This document shows positions 54,967 through 64,000 of a DNA stretch of 64,000 bases, piece by piece. The notes under the pieces are model-generated. The model did no database searches. It had not been told where the DNA came from and was given only the letters and a program-made list of their open reading frames with translations. The stretch's first letter is position 1. Each line of letters starts with the position of its first letter. The position numbers and the translations under genes are program-made. The stretch comes from Pseudomonas sp. AB6. GTDB lineage: Bacteria; Pseudomonadota; Gammaproteobacteria; Pseudomonadales; Pseudomonadaceae. Where the stretch lies: assembly GCF_034314105.1 (NCBI RefSeq), contig NZ_JAVIWJ010000001.1:560501-624500 (forward strand). Direction: 5' to 3'.

Positions 54967-56904
54967 ATGGTTCAGACACGTTTTTCCACTGGTCGTCCTT
55001 TGGATCTGATCTGCCTCGGACGTCTCGGCGTTGATCTATACGCGCAGCAGGTCGGTGCGCGACTTGAAGACGTCAGCAGCTTCGCCAAATACCTCGGCGG
55101 CTCTTCCGCAAACATAGCCTTTGGCACCGCCCGCCTGGGTCTCAAGTCGGCGATGCTCAGCCGGGTCGGTGATGACCACATGGGGCGCTTTCTGATCGAG
55201 TCATTGGTGCGTGAAGGCTGCGACGTCAGCGGCATAAAAACCGACCCGGAACGACTTACTGCCATGGTGTTGCTGGGCCTCAAGGACCGCGAAACATTTC
55301 CGTTAGTGTTCTACCGTGAAAACTGCGCCGACATGGCGCTGCGTAGTGAAGACATTAGCGAAGCCTATATTGCCTCCAGCAAAGCCCTGCTGATTACCGG
55401 TACACATTTTTCGACCGAACCCGTGTTCAAGGCCAGCAGCCAGGCGCTGGACTATGCGGAAAAACACAACGTCAAACGTATCCTCGATATCGACTACCGA
55501 CCGGTGTTGTGGGGGTTGGCGAGCAAGTCTGATGGCGAGACCCGCTTTGTTGCCGACCAAAAAGTCAGCCAGCACGTGCAGCGTATATTGCCGCGCTTCG
55601 ACCTGATCGTCGGCACTGAAGAAGAGTTTCTGATCGCAGGCGGTGGCACAGACCTGCTCAGCGCATTGCGCAAAGTGCGTGACCTGACCGCCGCAACCTT
55701 GGTGGTGAAACTGGGCCCGCAGGGTTGTACCGTGATTCACGGGGCGATTCCTGATCGTTTGGAGCACGGCGACATTTACCCCGGTGTTCGGGTCGAAGTC
55801 TTGAACGTATTGGGCGCAGGTGATGCGTTCATGTCGGGTTTTCTCATGGGCTGGCTGGACGAGGCTAGCGATCAACGCTGCTGCCAATTAGCCAATGCCT
55901 GCGGTGGGCTGGTGGTATCGCGCCACGCTTGTGCGCCGGCCATGCCGACCCTGGCGGAACTGGATTACCTATTTAACAGCAAGGAGCCAATCACGCGCCC
56001 GGATCAAGACGCCGTGCTGCAACGACTGCATCAGGTCAGCGTGCCGCGCAAGCAATGGAAGCCACTGTTTATTTTCGCCTTCGACCATCGAGGACAACTG
56101 GTGGAACTGGCGCAGAAAGCCGGACGGGATCTGGACAGCATTGCTCAGCTCAAGCAGTTGTTTATTCAGGCGGTAGAGCGGGTTGAAGTGGATTTGCGCC
56201 AGCGGAGGATCGACGCCGACGTTGGGTTGCTGGCTGATCAGCGCTTCGGTCAAGATTCACTCAACAGCGCCACCGGGCGCGGCTGGTGGATTGCTCGTCC
56301 GGTGGAAGTGCAGGGCTCGCGACCGCTGGCGTTTGAACACGGCCGTTCCATCGGCAGCAATTTGCTGGCCTGGCCTAAGGAACAGATCATCAAATGCCTG
56401 GTGCAATTTCATCCCGACGATGAGCCGTTGCTACGTTTGGAGCAAGAAGCCCAACTCATGGGCTTGTACCGCGCTGCGCAAACCAGCGGTCATGAATTGT
56501 TGCTGGAAGTCATCCCGCCAAAGGATCACCCCTCAACCCATCCCGATGTGCTCTATCGCGCGTTGAAACGCCTATACAACCTTGGAATTTTTCCGGACTG
56601 GTGGAAAATCGAGTCACAGACCGCCCAAGTGTGGCAACAGCTAGATGAGTTGATCAGCGAGCGCGATCCGTATTGCCGCGGCGTTGTGTTGCTGGGCCTC
56701 AATGCGCCGGCTGAAGCGCTGGCCGAAGGATTTAAACAAGCTAGCCGTAGCCGCTGTTGCCGGGGGTTTGCCGTTGGCCGGACGATTTTCCAAGAGCCCA
56801 GCCGCGCCTGGATGGCGAACGAAATCGATGACGCGACACTGATAAGCCACGTGCAACGTACGTTCACGTTCTTGATCGAATCCTGGCGCGAGGCGAGAGC
56901 CTGA
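54967..56904 (+). CDS. iolC: 5-dehydro-2-deoxygluconokinase with DUF2090 aldolase-like domain
   Basis: Bifunctional-type protein of 645 residues. The N-terminal PfkB kinase part (about 1-325) has YLGGSSANIAFGTARLGL near residue 40 and the catalytic block VLNVLGAGDAFMSGFLMGW near 283; it phosphorylates 5-dehydro-2-deoxygluconate. The C-terminal DUF2090 domain (about 340-645, starting at PRKQWKPLFIFAFDHRGQLVELA) is the part proposed to cleave the product or otherwise act as IolJ-like aldolase. AGGAG precedes the ATG by six bases. It is the first gene of the iol operon; a separate iolJ is not seen in the window. Confidence 0.93.
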   Translation: MVQTRFSTGRPLDLICLGRLGVDLYAQQVGARLEDVSSFAKYLGGSSANIAFGTARLGLKSAMLSRVGDDHMGRFLIESLVREGCDVSGIKTDPERLTAMVLLGLKDRETFPLVFYRENCADMALRSEDISEAYIASSKALLITGTHFSTEPVFKASSQALDYAEKHNVKRILDIDYRPVLWGLASKSDGETRFVADQKVSQHVQRILPRFDLIVGTEEEFLIAGGGTDLLSALRKVRDLTAATLVVKLGPQGCTVIHGAIPDRLEHGDIYPGVRVEVLNVLGAGDAFMSGFLMGWLDEASDQRCCQLANACGGLVVSRHACAPAMPTLAELDYLFNSKEPITRPDQDAVLQRLHQVSVPRKQWKPLFIFAFDHRGQLVELAQKAGRDLDSIAQLKQLFIQAVERVEVDLRQRRIDADVGLLADQRFGQDSLNSATGRGWWIARPVEVQGSRPLAFEHGRSIGSNLLAWPKEQIIKCLVQFHPDDEPLLRLEQEAQLMGLYRAAQTSGHELLLEVIPPKDHPSTHPDVLYRALKRLYNLGIFPDWWKIESQTAQVWQQLDELISERDPYCRGVVLLGLNAPAEALAEGFKQASRSRCCRGFAVGRTIFQEPSRAWMANEIDDATLISHVQRTFTFLIESWREARA

Positions 56905-56982
56905 TGCGGTCGCGATGACTGAGCTGAGTCGTTCATCCAGCCAAAACCAGCGTTTAGTTGATACCGACATACAGGTGCACCC

Positions 56983-57906
56983 ATGCCCACTTCGAACACC
57001 CATTCAGCGATCCGGATCGGCATTAACCCGATTTCATGGAGCAACGACGATCTACCTGCACTCGGTGGCGAAACGCCGCTGAGTACTGCCTTGAGCGAAG
57101 GCGCGGAAATAGGCTACGAAGGATTTGAGCTCAACGGCAAGTTCCCTAAAGACGCCAAAGGCGTCGGCGATGTGTTGCGTCCCTACGAACTGGCGCTGGT
57201 CTCTGGCTGGTATTCCGGTCGTTTGGCGCGGCGTTCGGTGGTTGAGGAAATCGAGGCCATTTCCTCGCATGTGCAGTTGCTTGCAGAAAACGGCGCTACG
57301 GTTTTGGTATACGGCGAAGTCGCTGACTCAATTCAAGGGCAGCGCATTCCATTGGTCGAGCGACCACGTTTTTACAGTGATCGGGCGTGGCAGGAGTACG
57401 CCGACAAGCTAACCCAGTTGGCGCGTTTCACTTTATCCCGCGGCGTACGTTTGGCCTATCACCATCACATGGGCGCTTACGTTGAATCGCCCCAGGACAT
57501 CGATAAGCTGATGGCCCTGACCGGCAGCGAAGTCGGCTTGCTGTTCGATTCGGGCCATTGCTACATGGGGGGCGGCGAGCCACTGCAGGTATTGAAAAAA
57601 CATATCGACCGGATTTGCCACGTGCATTTCAAAGACGTACGCAAGCCAGTGGTGCAACTGGCGCGCAACCATTTGTGGAGTTTTCCGGACTGCATCATCA
57701 ACGGTACGTTCACCGTGCCGGGCGATGGCGACATTGATTTCGCTGCTTTGCTCGACGTCTTGTTGGCCGCCCACTACACCGGCTGGCTGGTGGTAGAAGC
57801 CGAGCAAGACCCGGCGGTCGCGCCCAGTTATGCCTATGCCAAAAAAGGCTGTGAGACCCTGCGCAGTTTGCTCGCCGATGCCCAACACAGGAGCGCTTGG
57901 TCATGA
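56983..57906 (+). CDS. iolE: Inosose dehydratase
   Basis: TIM-barrel enzyme of 307 residues that dehydrates 2-keto-myo-inositol to 3D-(3,5/4)-trihydroxycyclohexane-1,2-dione. Signature blocks are IGINPISWSNDDLPALGG, GYEGFELNGKFP, LAYHHHMGAYVES, GLLFDSGHCYMGG, HVHFKDVR and WLVVEAEQDP, all in IolE order; the Glu, Asp, His and Glu in these blocks fit the metal site. The last four bases overlap the iolB start (ATGA). A 78-base gap separates it from iolC. Confidence 0.95.
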   Translation: MPTSNTHSAIRIGINPISWSNDDLPALGGETPLSTALSEGAEIGYEGFELNGKFPKDAKGVGDVLRPYELALVSGWYSGRLARRSVVEEIEAISSHVQLLAENGATVLVYGEVADSIQGQRIPLVERPRFYSDRAWQEYADKLTQLARFTLSRGVRLAYHHHMGAYVESPQDIDKLMALTGSEVGLLFDSGHCYMGGGEPLQVLKKHIDRICHVHFKDVRKPVVQLARNHLWSFPDCIINGTFTVPGDGDIDFAALLDVLLAAHYTGWLVVEAEQDPAVAPSYAYAKKGCETLRSLLADAQHRSAWS

Positions 57907-58712
57907 ACCTGCTGGTGAAAAGTAACGCTGAAGGCCGCAACGTCGTTGCGCTGGCAGACGGTGCATTGGAGTACGTCGGCTTCGCCGCTTATCGTTTAAG
58001 TGTCGGTGAGAGTTTACCGGTCAGTGCCGGTGAGAAAGAACTGTGCCTGGTATTGCTTAGTGGCCGGGTTGATGTGACCGGCGAGGCGCCGGGGCAGGCC
58101 GCTTTCAAGTGGCAGAACATTGGCGATCGGCACTCGGTGTTCGAAGACAAATCCCCCTTCGCCGTGTACTTGCCGCCCCACAGTCAAGCTCAGGTGATCG
58201 CACTCAGCGCAGTACAAATTGCCGTGTGCTCCGCCGCCGGCGATGTTGCCAAGCAACTGCCGGCACGCTTGATCCGCCCTGAAAGCATGAAACGTAGCAG
58301 CCGAGGTAAAGCCGCTAATACCCGTTATGTGTGCGACATTCTTCCCGACACAGAGCCTGCGCATTCGCTGTTGGTGGTGGAAGTGCGCACGCCGTCCGGG
58401 CATTCGTCCAGCTACCCGCCACACAAGCATGACCAGGATGACTTGCCCCACGAAAGCTTTCTGGAAGAAACCTATTACCATCAGGTCAACCCGCCGCAGG
58501 GCTATGTGTTTCAGCGGGTGTACACCGACGACCGCAGCATTGATCAAACTATGGCAGTGGAGAACAACGACTTGGTCACGGTGCCCAAGGGTTATCACCC
58601 GGTCAGCGTGCCCTATGGCTACGAGTCGTATTATTTGAACGTGATGGCCGGTCCGAAACGCGCCTGGCAGTTCCACAACGATCCCCAGCACAGCTGGTTA
58701 TTGGATCTTTAA
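57903..58712 (+). CDS. iolB: 5-deoxy-glucuronate isomerase
   Basis: Cupin-fold isomerase of 269 residues that converts 5-deoxy-D-glucuronate to 5-dehydro-2-deoxy-D-gluconate. The C-terminal cupin metal site region reads GHSSSYPPHKHDQDDLPHESFLEETYYHQVNPPQGYVFQRVY, with His-x-His-x6-Glu-type ligands, and VTVPKGYHPVSVPYGYESYYLNVMAGPKR follows. The ATG at 57903 overlaps the iolE stop; AGGAG lies nine bases upstream. It is complete. Confidence 0.94.
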   Translation: MNLLVKSNAEGRNVVALADGALEYVGFAAYRLSVGESLPVSAGEKELCLVLLSGRVDVTGEAPGQAAFKWQNIGDRHSVFEDKSPFAVYLPPHSQAQVIALSAVQIAVCSAAGDVAKQLPARLIRPESMKRSSRGKAANTRYVCDILPDTEPAHSLLVVEVRTPSGHSSSYPPHKHDQDDLPHESFLEETYYHQVNPPQGYVFQRVYTDDRSIDQTMAVENNDLVTVPKGYHPVSVPYGYESYYLNVMAGPKRAWQFHNDPQHSWLLDL

Positions 58713-58736
58713 ACCTATTCGATAAGGAACAGCGGC

Positions 58737-60254
58737 ATGAGCAACACTCCGATTATTGGTCACTACATCAACGGCCAAGTGCTTACCGGCTCTGCTCAAC
58801 GCGAAGGCAGCGAGCGCTACAGCAATGTGTTCAATCCGGCCACCGGCAAGGTGCAAGCGCAAGTCGCGCTGGCCAGCGCGAAAACCGTGGACGAGGCCGT
58901 GGCTTCAGCGTTGGCCGCGTTTCCGGCTTGGGCTGATCAATCGTCGCTACGCCGCGCACGCGTGATGTTCAAATTCAAAGAGCTGCTGGATCAACACCAT
59001 GATGAGCTGGCAGCGATCATCAGCCGCGAACACGGCAAAGTGTTTTCCGACGCCAAAGGTGAGGTCACCCGTGGTATTGAAATCGTCGAATTTGCCTGTG
59101 GTGCGCCGAGCCTGTTGAAAACCGATTACAGCGATAACATCGGTGGCGGCATCGACAACTGGAACCTGCGCCAACCCCTGGGCGTTTGCGCCGGGGTCAC
59201 GCCGTTCAACTTCCCGGTCATGGTGCCGCTGTGGATGATTCCCATGGCCTTGGTCACCGGTAACACTTTTATTCTCAAGCCTTCCGAGCGCGACCCTTCG
59301 GCCAGCCTGTTTATGGCGCGTCTGCTCAGTGAAGCCGGTTTGCCAGACGGTGTATTCAACGTGGTTCAGGGCGACAAAGCGGCCGTTGATGCCTTGCTGC
59401 AACACCCCGATATCGAAGCAATTTCGTTTGTCGGTTCGACACCCATTGCCGAATACATCTACCAACAGGGTACGTCGCGGGGCAAACGTGTACAGGCCTT
59501 GGGTGGGGCCAAAAATCATATGATCGTCATGCCAGACGCCGACCTCGATCAGGCCGCCGATGCCTTGATCGGTGCTGCTTACGGCTCTGCCGGCGAGCGC
59601 TGCATGGCGATTTCCATCGCAGTGGCGGTTGGTGACGTCGGCGACCAACTGATCGAAAAACTGCTGCCGCGCATCGACCAACTCAAGGTCGGCAACGGCA
59701 TGCAACGCGACATCGACATGGGTCCGTTAGTCACTGGCGAGCATAAAAGCAAAGTCTTGAGCTTCATCGATCAAGGTGTAGAGCAAGGCGCGGAACTGAT
59801 CGTTGACGGCCGCAACTTCAGCGTCCCGGGTGCCGAAGAGGGCTTCTTTGTTGGCGCTACGCTGTTCGATAACGTTACCCCTGAAATGACTATTTATAAG
59901 CAGGAAATTTTCGGTCCGGTGCTGGGCATTGTTCGGGTGCCGGATTTCGCCAGCGCTGTGGCGTTGATCAACGCCCATGAGTTCGGTAATGGCGTGTCGT
60001 GTTTTACCAGCGATGGCGGTATTGCGCGTGCGTTCGCGCGCACGATCAAGGTCGGGATGGTCGGGATCAACGTACCGATTCCGGTGCCTATGGCCTGGCA
60101 TTCGTTCGGCGGTTGGAAGCGTTCGCTATTCGGCGATCACCACGCCTATGGCGAAGAGGGCATCCGCTTCTACAGCCGCTACAAAAGCGTAATGCAGCGC
60201 TGGCCAGACAGCATCGTCAAAGGTCCGGAGTTTGGTATGCCCACCGCTAAATAA
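58737..60254 (+). CDS. mmsA: CoA-acylating methylmalonate-semialdehyde dehydrogenase
   Basis: NAD-dependent aldehyde dehydrogenase of 505 residues, also called IolA in inositol clusters, that converts malonate semialdehyde to acetyl-CoA and methylmalonate semialdehyde to propionyl-CoA. Catalytic Cys289 is in [11 protein letters not shown] and Asn158 in [13 protein letters not shown]. The CoA-dependent subgroup has [19 protein letters not shown] near the C-terminus, as here. It lies 24 bases after iolB, so it belongs to the iol operon. It may also serve valine catabolism begun by genes at 17502-19743. Confidence 0.95.
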   Translation: MSNTPIIGHYINGQVLTGSAQREGSERYSNVFNPATGKVQAQVALASAKTVDEAVASALAAFPAWADQSSLRRARVMFKFKELLDQHHDELAAIISREHGKVFSDAKGEVTRGIEIVEFACGAPSLLKTDYSDNIGGGIDNWNLRQPLGVCAGVTPFNFPVMVPLWMIPMALVTGNTFILKPSERDPSASLFMARLLSEAGLPDGVFNVVQGDKAAVDALLQHPDIEAISFVGSTPIAEYIYQQGTSRGKRVQALGGAKNHMIVMPDADLDQAADALIGAAYGSAGERCMAISIAVAVGDVGDQLIEKLLPRIDQLKVGNGMQRDIDMGPLVTGEHKSKVLSFIDQGVEQGAELIVDGRNFSVPGAEEGFFVGATLFDNVTPEMTIYKQEIFGPVLGIVRVPDFASAVALINAHEFGNGVSCFTSDGGIARAFARTIKVGMVGINVPIPVPMAWHSFGGWKRSLFGDHHAYGEEGIRFYSRYKSVMQRWPDSIVKGPEFGMPTAK

Positions 60255-60289
60255 TCTGTCGTCCGCGTTCGTTTAGGAGAATAAAAATA

Positions 60290-61102
60290 ATGAGCCATCC
60301 CCTGCGTTTCGCTCTGAATCGTATGGTTGCGCCACGTCTTTCGCTGTCGGAATTTATTGATCTGGCAGTAACGCTGAAAGCGGATGCGATTGAACTTCGC
60401 AACGACCTTAAGGGTATCGGAATCGAGGGCGGCACCCCGCCCGATAGCATCCGCGAACAGTGCCAGACCCACGGTATTCGGGTGTTGTCGATCAATGCGT
60501 TGTACCCGTTTGATGTCTGGAACGACGAGCGTCGGACGCAGGCGCTGAAGTTGGCGACCTTCGCACGGGACTGCGGCGCCGAAGCGTTGGTCTTGTGCCC
60601 GTTCAACGGCCCCTCCGATTTACGGACTGCCGGTGAGCGAACGCTGGGACTAAGGACCGCATTAAGTGAGCTAGCACCTATTTTGCGCGAGTACGATATC
60701 TTCGGCTTCGTCGAGCCGCTGGGTTTTCCGCAATGCTCGCTGCGTCTCAAACGTCAGGCCGTGGATGCCATAACCGCTACCGGTGGGCTGGATGTGTTTC
60801 GAGTCGTGCATGACACCTTTCACCACCATCTTGCGAACGAAAAAGAGTTCTTCGCTGACCTTACCGGGTTGGTACACATCTCCGGTGTCGAAGACCGTGA
60901 TGTACCGCTGGCGGGGCTTCGCGACGGGCACCGGGTGCTGGTGGGTGAGGGCGATATTCTCGGCAATTCGATGCAGATTGATCGATTGCTGCGCGATGGC
61001 TACGTGGGGCATCTGTCCTTCGAACCTTTTGCTGACAGCGTTCACGAATTGGTGGATATCACGCAGGCGGTCGCGGCGAGCATGGCCTATTTACAGGGTT
61101 GA
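60290..61102 (+). CDS. iolI: Sugar phosphate isomerase/epimerase-like protein, probable 2-keto-myo-inositol isomerase
   Basis: TIM-barrel protein of 270 residues. The metal-binding set Glu142 (FVEPLG), Asp175 (VVHDTFHHH), His196 (VHISGVED) and Glu245 (LSFEPF) falls almost exactly at the positions known in Bacillus subtilis IolI (142, 174, 200, 246). It would interconvert 2-keto-myo-inositol and 1-keto-D-chiro-inositol, allowing use of D-chiro-inositol. It is 35 bases downstream of mmsA; AGGAGA precedes the ATG. An IolH-type role cannot be excluded. Confidence 0.85.
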   Translation: MSHPLRFALNRMVAPRLSLSEFIDLAVTLKADAIELRNDLKGIGIEGGTPPDSIREQCQTHGIRVLSINALYPFDVWNDERRTQALKLATFARDCGAEALVLCPFNGPSDLRTAGERTLGLRTALSELAPILREYDIFGFVEPLGFPQCSLRLKRQAVDAITATGGLDVFRVVHDTFHHHLANEKEFFADLTGLVHISGVEDRDVPLAGLRDGHRVLVGEGDILGNSMQIDRLLRDGYVGHLSFEPFADSVHELVDITQAVAASMAYLQG

Positions 61103-61118
61103 ATATGCAGGCCTTTTC

Positions 61119-61185
61119 GCAGGCAAGCCTGCACCCACAACGGTCAGTGTCGAGCACTCCTGTGGGACCAGGCTGGCTGGCGAAA
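61119..61185. repeat. REP-like extragenic pair
   Basis: A perfect hairpin GCAGGC-AA-GCCTGC (61119-61132) is followed by CCTGTGGGACCAGGCTGGCT and GGCGAAAG, a Pseudomonas-type extragenic palindromic unit. It splits the iol operon between iolI and iolD and may act on mRNA stability. Confidence 0.6.
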
Positions 61186-61213
61186 GTCGCCCATGGAACA
61201 AAGGGAATCAAAC

Positions 61214-64000
<2,787 letters not shown>

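Overview
The window looks like a chromosomal segment of a Pseudomonas (fluorescens/syringae-type gammaproteobacterium). The block gloB-mltD / methyltransferase-rnhA / dnaQ, the efe iron operon, the paired valine-catabolism genes, the FUSC-type efflux operon and the inositol cluster all read as Pseudomonas proteins, and degenerate TGTAGGAGC-type extragenic hairpins of the kind common in that genus occur at several gene borders. No rRNA, tRNA, CRISPR array, insertion sequence or prophage was recognised.

Layout. 1-4117 (minus): end of a Yej-type oligopeptide ABC transporter operon, with two tandem periplasmic binding proteins and the start of yejB. 4206-10767: cell-wall hydrolase mltD, glyoxalase II gloB, a methyltransferase, rnhA, an alcohol-dehydrogenase-like gene sitting between rnhA and dnaQ, dnaQ and a streptothricin-acetyltransferase-like GNAT. 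10921-17428: a small hypothetical gene, an FMN reductase and a 1761-residue toxin-like protein with a C-terminal HExxH site. 17502-20433: acyl-CoA dehydrogenase, 3-hydroxyisobutyryl-CoA hydrolase and a TetR regulator. 20687-24365: a single-chain EgtB-EgtD ergothioneine enzyme, a DUF427 protein, glutaredoxin and cyanase. 24543-31516: copper ATPase copA with a clear CueR-type promoter, pitA, a CorA/ZntB remnant, a chemoreceptor and an aldo-keto reductase. 31681-36752: overlapping operon marR-FUSC-DUF1656-HlyD-NodT. 36942-41968: a PEBP protein, then a two-component system divergent from a periplasmic protein, a cytochrome b561-like protein and a molybdopterin oxidoreductase, with two palindromes in the divergent promoter region. 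42067-46354: efeU-efeO-efeB plus an extra M75 protein under a Fur box. 46690-53553: cytochrome b561, an orphan Rossmann-fold protein in AT-rich DNA, DUF4142, a 48-residue KGG protein, DUF72, a decayed endonuclease/phosphatase fragment, a ClsB-like protein with an altered second HKD motif, and a BdlA-like sensor. 53782-64000: iolR divergent from iolC-iolE-iolB-iolA(mmsA)-iolI-iolD-iolG (last gene cut by the window end).

Themes. Several modules carry readable regulatory DNA: CueR box (copA), Fur box (efe), TGACA palindromes (two-component/molybdoenzyme locus), a MarR-type dyad (efflux operon) and overlapping GGAA-N6-TTCC sites (iol). The most unusual items are the giant toxin-like protein with a deuterolysin-like zinc motif, the EgtB-EgtD fusion in the opposite domain order to fungal Egt1, the HprRS/MsrPQ-like module whose oxidoreductase carries both a twin-arginine and a lipobox motif, and the ClsB-like gene with Lys replaced by Asn in HKD2 next to the remnant of its usual operon partner.
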